A stretch of 34,098 bases of DNA from Oscillospiraceae bacterium (lineage in GTDB: Bacteria > Bacillota > Clostridia > Oscillospirales > Oscillospiraceae), in contig JAJQBY010000108.1 in the NCBI GenBank assembly GCA_021203045.1, forward strand, positions 1 to 34,098, written 5' to 3'. Made by a program: the position numbers and the translations under genes. Of this stretch, positions 24,291 to 32,362 are shown one piece after another. The notes below the pieces were generated by a model that had not been told where the DNA came from, did not search any database, and saw nothing but the letters and a program-made list of their open reading frames with translations. Each line of letters begins with the position of its first letter. The stretch's first letter is position 1.

Positions 24291-25034
24291 CTACCTCACA
24301 CTTTTCCAGTATTCCAGCGAGTCGAAATCCCTGTCCAGCTGGCAGCGGACCAGCTGCTCACAGGCACGGCACAGGCGTTTTTCCGAATCCTCCGGGATGG
24401 CAAAGGAAAATTCCTTCCGGGCCGCCGCCCCCACGATATGCCGCATAGCGGCCAGAGACGCATCATCCAGCGGCGCCGCCCCGCCGGAAACGGCGCTGCC
24501 GCAGGCCCGGCAGTGCACCATCCCCGCCGCAGGGGAGAACACCGGCTCGGTTATATCCACCCGGCCGCACACGCCGCAGGCGGACACCTCCGGCTGAAAC
24601 CCCTCCAGGCTCATGAGCCGCAGCTCCATCACCGCCTTGACATGCTCCGGCCCATATATCCCGCGGCTCAGAGCATAAAGGCTGTTCAACGCCAGGGACA
24701 GGACAGCCCCCGCCGGGGCCTCCTCCTGGCACACCGTATCCAGAAGCTGCGCAAAATAAGCGCCCAGGGCCAGCTGGGCTATATCCTCCCGCAGGCCCAG
24801 AAACTGATCGATGGTCGTTCCCTCGTTGGCCGACCACCGCCCCCGGTTCCCAAACAGGGTGAATTCCGAATAGCACAGGGCCTGACTGGCCGCTCCCAGA
24901 CGGCTGCCCTTGCGCAGCGCGCCCCTGGCCTTTACCGTCATCTTGCCGTGCTCGGCTGTCAGGAGAGTCAGGATAAGATCCGCTTCCTTGTATTTCGCCT
25001 GGCGCAGCACCAGGCCCTTGATCGTCTCGAACAT
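24291..25034 (-). CDS. recO: DNA repair protein RecO
   Basis: The 247-residue protein mediates RecA loading in the RecFOR pathway. It has an N-terminal OB-fold (TIKGLVLRQAKYKEADLILTLLTAEHGKMTVKARGA), a helical middle and a zinc-ribbon region (CGVCGR...CRACGS). These match Firmicutes RecO. The ATG at 25034 has GAGGCGG upstream. It lies between the small yqzL-like gene and mutS2. Confidence 0.93.
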   Translation of the reverse strand: MFETIKGLVLRQAKYKEADLILTLLTAEHGKMTVKARGALRKGSRLGAASQALCYSEFTLFGNRGRWSANEGTTIDQFLGLREDIAQLALGAYFAQLLDTVCQEEAPAGAVLSLALNSLYALSRGIYGPEHVKAVMELRLMSLEGFQPEVSACGVCGRVDITEPVFSPAAGMVHCRACGSAVSGGAAPLDDASLAAMRHIVGAAARKEFSFAIPEDSEKRLCRACEQLVRCQLDRDFDSLEYWKSVR

Positions 25035-25050
25035 ATGTACCGCCTCGGCC

Positions 25051-25137
25051 TCAACGGGACGATGTGTGCCGGTACAGCATCCAGCACACAGGGTCCCCTG
25101 TCTCCAAAAAAAGCTGCCATAATAGCTCGGCTTTCAA
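25051..25137 (-). CDS. yqzL: YqzL-like micropeptide (28 aa)
   Basis: A short frame between era and recO encodes 28 residues starting (TTG)KAELLWQLFLETGDP and ending LYRHTSSR. YqzL proteins are tiny (about 30-50 residues), lie at exactly this place between era and recO in Firmicutes, and share the pattern W-x-L-F-x-x-T-G followed by a Y/L-rich end. GGGGTGAT lies 5 bases upstream of the TTG and an in-frame TGA precedes it. It ends 16 bases before recO. Function is unknown in all species. The call rests on position plus motif. Confidence 0.65.
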   Translation of the reverse strand: MKAELLWQLFLETGDPVCWMLYRHTSSR

Positions 25138-25144
25138 AATGAAT

Positions 25145-25178
25145 CACCCCGCTGGGATTAGTATGCCACGGCGGGGTG
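25145..25178 (-). terminator. Hairpin between era and yqzL, overlapping the yqzL ribosome binding site
   Basis: CACCCCGC (25145-25152) and GCGGGGTG (25171-25178) form an 8-base GC-rich stem that can be extended by three pairs inside. Read leftward the second arm contains the GGGGTGAT ribosome binding site of yqzL, followed by ATTCATTTTG. It could be an intra-operon terminator or a translational switch. Confidence 0.45.
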
Positions 25179-25185
25179 GAGTTGA

Positions 25186-26079
25186 TTACTCGTCTGTAAA
25201 GCCAAAATTATGCAGCAGCGCGTCGCTGTCCCGCCAGTTTTCTTTCACCTTCACCCAGGTCTGCAAAAATACCTTTGTGCCCATGAACGCCTCTATATCC
25301 TGCCGGGCGGCGGTGCCGATCTGCTTGAGCATGGCTCCCCGCTTGCCGATGATAATGCCCTTATGGGATTTTTTCTCGCAGTATATGGTCACGTCCATAT
25401 CGATGATGCCGTCGTCCCGCTCGGAGAATTTCGTCACCACCACTGCCGTACCGTGTGGTATCTCATCGTCCAAGGCCAGCAGCAGCTTTTCCCGCACGAT
25501 CTCCGCGCATATCTGCTTTTCCGGCTGATCGGAAATGACATCGTCCGGGAACAGGGGCGGCCCCTCCAGTGCAAATTTATCCAGCTCCTGTAGTAGCTCG
25601 TCCACGCCCTCCCCGGTCTTGGCGCTGATGGGGACGATGGCATCGAAATCGAAGGCCTGGCTATACAGACTGATGACCGGCAGAAGGTTTTTCTTGTCCT
25701 GTACCGTATCCGCCTTATTGATGGCCAGCACCACAGGCGCTCCCGTTTCCTTCAGGCGCTCCATAAGGCCCCGCTCCTGGGGGCCGATGGAGGCCGCAGG
25801 CTCCACGAGCATGGCCACCGCGTCCACGTCCGCCACGCTCTGGCGGACAACGTTGTCCATATAGGTCCCCAGCTTTGTCCGGGCCTTATGAAAGCCCGGG
25901 GTATCCGCAAAGACGAACTGGGTGTCTCCCCGGCTGGTGACTGCCAGGATGCGGGTACGGGTGGTCTGGGGCTTTGGGGAGACGATGGCAATCTTCTCTC
26001 CCACCAGGGTATTCGTCAGGGTGGACTTGCCCACGTTGGGCCGTCCGGCAATGGTTATCATGGCTGTTTTTGTAGTCAT
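25186..26079 (-). CDS. era: GTPase Era
   Basis: The 297-residue GTPase assists 30S subunit maturation. G1 (AGRPNVGKST), the switch I threonines (QTTRTR), G3 (DTPGF), G4 (NKAD) and G5 (ISAKTGEG) are present. The C-terminal KH domain with GIIIGKRGAMLKQIG binds the 3' end of 16S rRNA. The ATG at 26079 follows AGGAGA. The adjacent ybeY also works in 16S rRNA processing. The dgkA and cdd genes often found between ybeY and era are missing. Confidence 0.97.
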   Translation of the reverse strand: MTTKTAMITIAGRPNVGKSTLTNTLVGEKIAIVSPKPQTTRTRILAVTSRGDTQFVFADTPGFHKARTKLGTYMDNVVRQSVADVDAVAMLVEPAASIGPQERGLMERLKETGAPVVLAINKADTVQDKKNLLPVISLYSQAFDFDAIVPISAKTGEGVDELLQELDKFALEGPPLFPDDVISDQPEKQICAEIVREKLLLALDDEIPHGTAVVVTKFSERDDGIIDMDVTIYCEKKSHKGIIIGKRGAMLKQIGTAARQDIEAFMGTKVFLQTWVKVKENWRDSDALLHNFGFTDE

Positions 26080-26093
26080 AGCGTTCTCCTGTG

Positions 26094-26570
26094 TCAGCTT
26101 TCTGTCTGTATGCCTTCCGGCTCCAAGCGGGCCATAATGAGCTTTTCCCGGCCCCGCATTTCCTTTTTCATCGGCCCCTCGTCCACATGGTCATAGCCCA
26201 GCAGGTGCAGGACGCTGTGGACGGTGAGATAGCTTATCTCATGGGCCGCACCGTGGCCGAACTCCGCGCCCTGGGCCTCCGCCTGGGGGATGTTCAGCAC
26301 CATATCTCCCAGCAGCAGACGGCCCGTTTTCATATCCATATCCCCCATGGGAAAGGACAGCACATCCGTGGGCCTGTCCACCTGGCGAAACTCGGCGTTG
26401 ATAAGGCGGATGCCCTCCCCATCCGTCAGCAGGACGGACAGCTCGCAGGGCTGGGTGACGCCCTCCTCCACTAAAACGGTCACGGCGGCCTTTTTGATGC
26501 GTCGCCGCAGGGCCAGGGGGCATTTCTGGCCGTTTTCACACCGCAGTCGCAGCTTCAGCTTTTTCATCAT
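26094..26570 (-). CDS. ybeY: Endoribonuclease YbeY
   Basis: The 158-residue zinc-dependent RNase takes part in 16S rRNA 3'-end maturation and quality control. The metal site HSVLHLLGYDH (HxxxHxxxxxH) is intact. The preceding VDRPTDVLSFPM and LGDMVLN are conserved. The ATG at 26570 overlaps the phoH stop by four bases (ATGA). Confidence 0.96.
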   Translation of the reverse strand: MMKKLKLRLRCENGQKCPLALRRRIKKAAVTVLVEEGVTQPCELSVLLTDGEGIRLINAEFRQVDRPTDVLSFPMGDMDMKTGRLLLGDMVLNIPQAEAQGAEFGHGAAHEISYLTVHSVLHLLGYDHVDEGPMKKEMRGREKLIMARLEPEGIQTES

Positions 26571-27589
26571 GTGCGCCTCTGCTCGTCCCGGCGGATGGGC
26601 TGGGGCTTATATTTCTTCACCGGCGGCGCGGGAGGCATGGATTTTTCGTGCTTTTCATAGGCCGCTATGATGCGCTGCACGATGACATGACGCACCACAT
26701 CCGCCCCGGAAAGGCGGCAGATGGCGATATCCTCTACCCCGTCCAACACCTTCATGGCCTCCTTCAGGCCGGAGATCTTGTCCGCCGGAAGGTCTATCTG
26801 GGTCACGTCTCCGGTGATCACCGCCGTAGAGCCGAAGCCCAGGCGGGTCAGGAACATCTTCATCTGCTCCCGGCTGGTGTTCTGGGCCTCGTCCAGGATG
26901 ATGAAGCTGTCGTCCAGCGTCCGGCCCCGCATATAGGCCAGAGGCGCCACCTCGATATCGCCCCGCTCCATGTATTTATTGAATGTCTCCGCGCCCAGCA
27001 TCTCAAAAAGCGCATCGTACAGCGGCCGCAGATAGGGGTCCACCTTGCTTTGCAGATCTCCCGGCAGAAAGCCCAGCCGCTCCCCTGCCTCCACCGCCGG
27101 GCGGGTCAGAACGATGCGGTTCACCTTTTTCTCCCGAAAGGCTGCCACGGCGCAGGCCACGGCAAGATAGGTCTTGCCCGTGCCGGCAGGGCCGATGCCC
27201 AGGGTCACGGTATTTTTCTTGATGGCATCCACATAGTTGGTCTGGCCGATGGTCTTCGGCTTCACCGGCCGGCCCTTGGCGGTGACGCACACCACGCCTC
27301 TCGCCAGATCGCCAATGCGGCTCTCCTGGCCGGACTGCACCAGCTTTATGATATAACGCACGTTCTGCGCGTCAATGGCCTCGCCTCTGGCTGCCAGGGA
27401 CAGCAGGCCCTCGATGGCCTTTTCCGCGTACATGACGCTTTCCGCCTCACCGCTTATTTTCAGCTGATCGTCCCGGTTGGCGATGGTAACGGCCAGCTCC
27501 GTCTCTATGATACGCAGATTCTGGTCAAAGGAGCCAAAAACGCTGATGACGTTCTCCATTCGGTCTATCTGCATGGTTTTCTCTATCAT
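26567..27589 (-). CDS. phoH: PhoH family ATPase
   Basis: The 340-residue protein has an N-terminal KH-like segment and a P-loop domain: GPAGTGKTYLA, TRPAVEAGERLGFLPGD and the Walker B IILDEAQNT. PhoH-like proteins are RNA-linked ATPases or helicases of uncertain role and usually neighbour ybeY. A basic, Pro-rich tail (after about residue 315) is extra. The ATG at 27589 overlaps the yqfD stop by four bases. An upstream open frame reaches into yqfD and is rejected. Confidence 0.94.
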   Translation of the reverse strand: MIEKTMQIDRMENVISVFGSFDQNLRIIETELAVTIANRDDQLKISGEAESVMYAEKAIEGLLSLAARGEAIDAQNVRYIIKLVQSGQESRIGDLARGVVCVTAKGRPVKPKTIGQTNYVDAIKKNTVTLGIGPAGTGKTYLAVACAVAAFREKKVNRIVLTRPAVEAGERLGFLPGDLQSKVDPYLRPLYDALFEMLGAETFNKYMERGDIEVAPLAYMRGRTLDDSFIILDEAQNTSREQMKMFLTRLGFGSTAVITGDVTQIDLPADKISGLKEAMKVLDGVEDIAICRLSGADVVRHVIVQRIIAAYEKHEKSMPPAPPVKKYKPQPIRRDEQRRT

Positions 27590-28821
27590 GGCTCTGCTTC
27601 CTCGATCGTAACTAGTTTTTCCTGTATCTCCAGAATTTCCTCCGCTGTCATGGGCACCGCCTGGGCGATCTGCTCCTGGCATTCGGCAAAGAGCGTGACG
27701 TACAGCACGCCGTCCCCGCCGGATGCGGTGAACCGGGCAGAGAGAATCTCCCCCTCCGGTCCGATCTCCCCGGCCAGCGCCGTCGTCAGCGCGGCCTCCA
27801 GCTCCTCCCGCAGCTCCAAAGCCTCTACGCTCTGGGTCGTATAGGGGGAATACACCGTTTTCTCCACCGTCAGCGGCAGCGTGAACAGGCCGCCGACAGA
27901 GAGGGTATATTCCTCTATGATTTTATCACAATCCGCGGGGCAAATACTACTGCCTTTGTAAAAATTTATGCGTGTTTTTCCCAAAATCAGCGCCCATCGC
28001 GCCGTTTGCGTCTCCAGTGAGGTCTTTTCATCCACGTTTACAGGCGCCTCGATGGTCATTTCATACCAGGTGCGGGCCGTGACGGAGCCAATGGCCCGCG
28101 TAAGCCCCTGTATCGTACCGTAGCGTCCGGTGGCGTATCCTGCCACCAGCACCTCTCCGGCCAGAACGGTGCGGTTTTCCTCCGTCAGGGCCGTGCCCCG
28201 CAGGGCCAACACCTCCGTCACCAGCCCCGCCTTCACGGCCACCAGGTTCACATATTCTCCCTCGTCCACCGGCTCTATATAGGTCCGCTTTTCCCGGACG
28301 ATCACCTCGGCGTGGCTGCCCCGGATGGTTACGGTCATCCAGCGGATGTCCGGCAGCTTTAGGATCATGCTGTTCCGCACCTGGTCCTGAGACATGGCCG
28401 GCCAAAAGCTGCCGATATCCACCCCGCACTCTGCCAGCGCCTGCCGGATAACACCCTCCGGGATGGTCTCATTGCCGCTGATCCGGATATCCCATACGAA
28501 AGCACCGCTGACGAACAGCAGGCCCAGCAGAAACGCGAGGCATACCACCAGGGCCACGCGGTGCCGCAGCTTTCTGAATACCGCCGGCAGCCCATGATAT
28601 CGGACCACCCTCACCTCACAGCCGATGGACGCACCAAGGGCCGGAACCAGCTTCGCCGCCCGCCACGGTATCTCCGCTGTCAGGGAAAACTCTTTCGGCG
28701 GCGACGCGCCCCAAAAGGCGATGCCGCGCTCCGCCAGGGCGCACAGCAGCTTTTCCGGCCGGGCGCCGGAGGCCTCCACCGTCGCCCAGCCGGCGACGTA
28801 CCGCGCATAGTTTCTTTTCAT
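27586..28821 (-). CDS. yqfD: Sporulation protein YqfD
   Basis: The 411-residue protein fits the YqfD family of mother-cell sporulation proteins under sigma-E in Bacillus. An N-terminal soluble part (about 1-80) is followed by one membrane span (about 88-110: VALVVCLAFLLGLLFVSGAF). A POTRA-like domain beginning WDIRISGNETIPEGVIRQALAE comes next, then a long beta-rich region facing the other side of the membrane. The start ATG overlaps the yqfC stop by four bases, as in other spore formers. Confidence 0.92.
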   Translation of the reverse strand: MKRNYARYVAGWATVEASGARPEKLLCALAERGIAFWGASPPKEFSLTAEIPWRAAKLVPALGASIGCEVRVVRYHGLPAVFRKLRHRVALVVCLAFLLGLLFVSGAFVWDIRISGNETIPEGVIRQALAECGVDIGSFWPAMSQDQVRNSMILKLPDIRWMTVTIRGSHAEVIVREKRTYIEPVDEGEYVNLVAVKAGLVTEVLALRGTALTEENRTVLAGEVLVAGYATGRYGTIQGLTRAIGSVTARTWYEMTIEAPVNVDEKTSLETQTARWALILGKTRINFYKGSSICPADCDKIIEEYTLSVGGLFTLPLTVEKTVYSPYTTQSVEALELREELEAALTTALAGEIGPEGEILSARFTASGGDGVLYVTLFAECQEQIAQAVPMTAEEILEIQEKLVTIEEAEP

Positions 28822-29084
28822 TCTATTTCCACCGCCCACAGCCGTCCGGAGACTACCATCTCATCCTTATCCATGGCTACCAGGCCAAGATTCTCCCCTT
28901 TTATCAGAATGCGGCAGCCTCTCCCTGCCGCCGCGATCCTGTCGTCGGCGTATTCCAGCAGCCCCCTGTGTCCCTCGATCAGCACCCGTGTTCCGCCGGA
29001 GATCGTGACCCGCGGCGCGCCGGATACGGACTCAGCCGGGATATCCATCTGCCGGAGCATACGATGCAGCAGCTTATCCGCCAT
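28818..29084 (-). CDS. yqfC: Sporulation protein YqfC (YabP/YqfC family)
   Basis: The 88-residue protein has the small beta-rich YabP/YqfC fold pattern: PRVTISGGTRVLIEGHRGLLEY and GENLGLVAMDKDEMVVSGRL. It is a sporulation protein of the mother cell in Bacillus. It heads the yqfC-yqfD-phoH-ybeY-era block and is divergent from ylbJ, another sporulation gene, across a 69-base gap. Confidence 0.92.
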   Translation of the reverse strand: MADKLLHRMLRQMDIPAESVSGAPRVTISGGTRVLIEGHRGLLEYADDRIAAAGRGCRILIKGENLGLVAMDKDEMVVSGRLWAVEIE

Positions 29085-29153
29085 AAAACATCACCCGAAA
29101 CAATCTATGCGGATGCGGTTCAAAAAAGGACTGGACAATCATACACTGAGATC

Positions 29154-30077
29154 ATGAAACGATTTTTAAGACATCTGCCGGTATTGACCGTGCTGGCCCT
29201 GTTCGGGGCTCTGATGCTTTGCAGCGGACAGGCGGCGGAGGGCGCCAGAAAGGGCCTTTCCGTATGCGCCGCCACCCTTATCCCCTCCCTGCTGCCCTTT
29301 TTCGTATTGGCCGATATACTGGCCGCCATGGGGCTGCCGGAGCTTTTGGGGCATATGGCCGGCGGGGTCATGGAAGGGCTGTTCCGCATCTCCCCCGCCG
29401 GAGCGCAGGCGTTTTTCCTCGGTCTGTCCGGAGGCTACCCGCTGGGCGCTTCTGTGGTGGCGGAGCTGCGCCGTTCCGGGCGCATAACGAAGCGGGAGGG
29501 CGAACGGCTCCTGGCCTTCTGCAATAACTCCGGCCCCGCCTTCATCATCGGCGCGGCAGGCGGTATTTTTCAAAGCCCCGGAGCCGGACTTCTGCTGTAC
29601 GTCTCTCATGTAATGGCCGCCGTCACCGTGGGCGTTCTGTTCCGGGGCAAAAGGGAGGACGCCCCCACAGCCGCACCGGCCGACGCCCCGGCTCCCCTTT
29701 CCTTTTCCGCCGCCTTTCCGGCGGCCGTGGTCAAGGCGATCGGCTCCACCATGACTGTATGCGGCTATGTGGTGCTGTTCTCCGCACTGCTGGAGCTGAT
29801 GACGCCCCTGGCCCTTCTGCCGCCCCTTCTCCGGGCCGCCGTCACCGGATTTCTGGAGCTAGGCAGCGGCGTGGCAGCCCTGGCGGGGCTATCCCCTACC
29901 CCGGGCGTGCTGGCCGTCGTCTCTCTCATGCTGGGCTGGGGCGGGGTCAGCGTCCACTGCCAGACGCTGGGCGTTCTGGACGGAACGGATATAAGCTGCG
30001 CCCGGCACCTTCTGGGCCGGGCGCTGTGCGGTCTTTTCGCCGCAGGATATACGTTTTTTCTGGCACATTTTCTGTGA
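29154..30077 (+). CDS. ylbJ: Sporulation integral membrane protein YlbJ/SpoVV
   Basis: The 307-residue membrane protein with about eight helices matches the YlbJ (SpoVV) nucleoside-recognition/Gate-domain family. Conserved parts are TLIPSLLPFFVLADIL, GLSGGYPLGASVV and CNNSGPAFIIGAAGG. In Bacillus, SpoVV is made in the mother cell and carries dipicolinic acid across the outer forespore membrane. The ATG at 29154 gives MKRFLRHLPVL, but its ribosome binding site is weak (GAG only). Upstream in-frame starts would run into yqfC. It converges on the capA-like gene with a two-base gap. Confidence 0.88.
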   Translation: MKRFLRHLPVLTVLALFGALMLCSGQAAEGARKGLSVCAATLIPSLLPFFVLADILAAMGLPELLGHMAGGVMEGLFRISPAGAQAFFLGLSGGYPLGASVVAELRRSGRITKREGERLLAFCNNSGPAFIIGAAGGIFQSPGAGLLLYVSHVMAAVTVGVLFRGKREDAPTAAPADAPAPLSFSAAFPAAVVKAIGSTMTVCGYVVLFSALLELMTPLALLPPLLRAAVTGFLELGSGVAALAGLSPTPGVLAVVSLMLGWGGVSVHCQTLGVLDGTDISCARHLLGRALCGLFAAGYTFFLAHFL

Positions 30078-30079
30078 GC

Positions 30080-31417
30080 TTATTCACTCACCGTATAGGG
30101 GAAATCCAGGGCCACGCCGCCATTGGCGATGTCATAGTCCTCCCCAAGCAGGGTCTGAAGGTCGCTGACGCCGGTCAGGATAGCCTGATAGGTCTCCTCC
30201 GATACGGCATCCGACGCCCCCGCCTCATAGTCCTCTATGGCGCTGTAGGCGTCCAGAAGGCGGTATTTATATTCCGGATCAGTATAGTCGCTGTAGTCAT
30301 CCGTATCCAGCATGAACAGCGGATAATAGCTGACGCCGCTGACCCATACCTCTCCGGTGTCCACATCCTGGCTGATCTCGATGCGGGCCGTGGCGGAGAG
30401 ATTCGTATAGTTGTCATTAAAGCAGCTCATCAGGTTGGACAAGCTATAGCATATGACACAGTTGGCGTTGCCGTCCTCCCGCGCCACCGTGCGCACCTCG
30501 ATGGGCTGAGGGGCCTTCACGCCGCCGCCGATGATGATGTCCACCCCGTTTTCACAAAGGTAGTCCACCACCTCCGTCTGATTGTCACGAGGGACGGTAT
30601 AATACTGGGTATTGTCCCACCAGTACAGGAAGCAGACCACGATGTCCGCGCCGGCCTCCTTCACAGCGGCAATATCCGCATCGATCTGGTCATAGTCCAC
30701 CGTCTCCTGATTGGTCATATAATCCGTCGTCATCAGATTTATGCACCAGCTGTTGTCGGCTACGGAGACGCCTCCGGTGCCGTATGTATAGCTGAGAAAG
30801 GCCACCTGGATATCGCCCACGTTCGCCACCAGAAGACCGGTGCTGATCTCGTTGTTGTAGGCGCCTATGACGCCCATGCCCGTATCCTTCAGAAGTGAAA
30901 CCGTTTCCGAAAGGCCGTCCAGCCCGTCGTCCAGGATATGATCCGTGGCCGCATTCACCAGGGAAAAGCCTGCGCTGACGATAGCATCCGCCATCGCCGC
31001 GTTCATCCGATAGCCCTCATAATCCGTTCCGGACGACAGGGTGCCCACCAGGGTGCAGGCCGCAAGATCCGCCCCCTCCAGGGAGACGGACACGCCGGCC
31101 AGCTCGTCCGTGTAATCGTATACGGTCGTATCCCCGTCCGACTCAGCCGCATCCGTGGTCAGGCCGGCCTGTCCCACAATATCCCCGGCAAAGGCCAGGG
31201 TGACGGTCTCTGTTGTACGGGAAGGCGTCGCCGTCGGCGTAGGGGTCTCCGTCGGCGCAGGAGTGGGAGTGACAGCAGCCGCGGCTTCCGCAGCAGCGAT
31301 CTCCGCCATCTGCTCAGTGTTCGCCTGATAATTGAAAAAGATCAGCACGCCCAGGCCGACAGCCAGAAAGACCATCAGCACATAGAGCAGGCCTGTTATG
31401 AATCCGTTTCGCCTCAT
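30080..31417 (-). CDS. CapA-fold (PGA_cap) protein with degenerate metal site
   Basis: The 445-residue protein has one N-terminal membrane anchor (about 9-29), an Ala-rich then Thr/Pro-rich linker (about 40-70) and a CapA-type calcineurin-like domain outside the cell. AGDI (Asp79) and the APQPIE and YSLSNL segments fix the family. Usual active-site motifs are altered: NLE reads TLV, ANNH reads ATDH, LHWG reads LYWW and GHHPH reads GGGVK. CapA/PgsA relatives take part in poly-gamma-glutamate or surface polymer assembly. This member may be non-catalytic or bind a different ligand. It follows the Mrp-like gene by three bases, with GAGGTGAG before the ATG. Confidence 0.85.
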   Translation of the reverse strand: MRRNGFITGLLYVLMVFLAVGLGVLIFFNYQANTEQMAEIAAAEAAAAVTPTPAPTETPTPTATPSRTTETVTLAFAGDIVGQAGLTTDAAESDGDTTVYDYTDELAGVSVSLEGADLAACTLVGTLSSGTDYEGYRMNAAMADAIVSAGFSLVNAATDHILDDGLDGLSETVSLLKDTGMGVIGAYNNEISTGLLVANVGDIQVAFLSYTYGTGGVSVADNSWCINLMTTDYMTNQETVDYDQIDADIAAVKEAGADIVVCFLYWWDNTQYYTVPRDNQTEVVDYLCENGVDIIIGGGVKAPQPIEVRTVAREDGNANCVICYSLSNLMSCFNDNYTNLSATARIEISQDVDTGEVWVSGVSYYPLFMLDTDDYSDYTDPEYKYRLLDAYSAIEDYEAGASDAVSEETYQAILTGVSDLQTLLGEDYDIANGGVALDFPYTVSE

Positions 31418-31420
31418 GGC

Positions 31421-32236
31421 TCACCTCAGCTCGCCGATGGCCCGGGCCAGATAGTCCAGGCTGTCCGTCTCATAGCCGCCCAGCTTTCCCTCGCTGGCCG
31501 CGCGGCGCAGCGCAGCGTCATAGGGCATAGAGGCCACGACCGGAATGGTCCGGCAGGACGCAGGCAGCTCCATATCCTCCTCGGCAAAATTCTCTACGAT
31601 GCCCATGACCGGGACCCGGAGCATATCCGCCAGGTTGATAGCCCGCCGCAGCGCACCGGAGGATACCTCTCCCGGCTCCGCCACCGCCAGCGCGTAATCC
31701 AGTGGCATGGTGGTATAATACTCCAGAGGAACATCTCCCGCGCCGGAGGGCATATCGATCAGCAGCACGTCCAGGTTCTCGGGCCAATTCGTATCCTTCA
31801 GCAGCCAAACAGCCAGCTTTGCGATATCCTTCCCCGGCCATAACACCGGCTCCAGCGGGTCCTCCGAGATAAGGCCCATGCTCACCACGCCGAATCCAGC
31901 AGGTCCCTCTACCGGGGCCAGCTCCGGCATATCTCCCAGGACCGGCTCCTTCATACCAAGGAGAGATGGCACCGTGGGGCAGGCCACGTCCGCATCCAGC
32001 ACGGCCACGGATATTCCCTGCTTCAGAAGGGCCTTCGCCAGCAGAACAGACACTACGCTCTTGCCGGTGCCGCCCTTGCCGCCGGTGATAACAATGACCA
32101 CCTTCGCCGGCTTTTTCACCTTGGCCCCGCATTCCTGAGAGCAGGTGGAGCAGTCATGCTCACAGGCCTGAAGCTGCTCCAGATACGCCTGCTGTTCCTC
32201 CGGGGTCATATTTTTGATTCTTTCAAGCTCATCCAT
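31421..32236 (-). CDS. Mrp/ApbC-type P-loop ATPase with N-terminal Cys cluster
   Basis: The 271-residue cytoplasmic protein has an N-terminal CEHDCSTCSQEC (Cys25, 29, 32, 36), typical of clostridial Mrp proteins. A deviant Walker A GGKGGTGKS (about 52-60) and switch motifs DADVACPTVPSLLGM and LIDMPSGAGD follow. Mrp proteins carry or assemble Fe-S clusters. The usual CPxC pair after the VENM segment, which holds the bridging cluster of dimers, is missing: the sequence reads GIVENFAEEDMELPASC and is shortened there. It may have another role within the MinD/Mrp superfamily. It forms a pair with the CapA-like gene. Confidence 0.85.
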   Translation of the reverse strand: MDELERIKNMTPEEQQAYLEQLQACEHDCSTCSQECGAKVKKPAKVVIVITGGKGGTGKSVVSVLLAKALLKQGISVAVLDADVACPTVPSLLGMKEPVLGDMPELAPVEGPAGFGVVSMGLISEDPLEPVLWPGKDIAKLAVWLLKDTNWPENLDVLLIDMPSGAGDVPLEYYTTMPLDYALAVAEPGEVSSGALRRAINLADMLRVPVMGIVENFAEEDMELPASCRTIPVVASMPYDAALRRAASEGKLGGYETDSLDYLARAIGELR

Positions 32237-32264
32237 AATGCTTCTCCATCGAAGATCGTTCTCT

Positions 32265-32294
32265 ATAGTATGCCGCGCAGCAGCCGGTTTACAA
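32265..32294 (-). promoter_or_regulatory. Possible promoter of the mrp-like/capA-like pair
   Basis: On the complement, TTGTAA (32294-32289), an 18-base spacer and TACTAT (32270-32265). The match to consensus is moderate. No clear terminator for the upstream SLH-lysozyme gene is seen in the same gap, so read-through is also possible. Confidence 0.35.
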
Positions 32295-32362
32295 GCCGCC
32301 GCGCAGCTGGAATTATTTTACTCCAAGTCCCGAAAAAATGGAAGTCCTCTGAGAAAATACCC

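Noticed and set aside
29102-29147. sigma-E-like -10 elements: CATACACT (29140-29147, +) toward ylbJ and CATAGATT (29109-29102, -) toward yqfC
   Set aside because: Both would place transcription starts on the start codon or ribosome binding site, and no convincing -35 element is present. They remain possible because the genes are sigma-E-type, but support is too thin to annotate.
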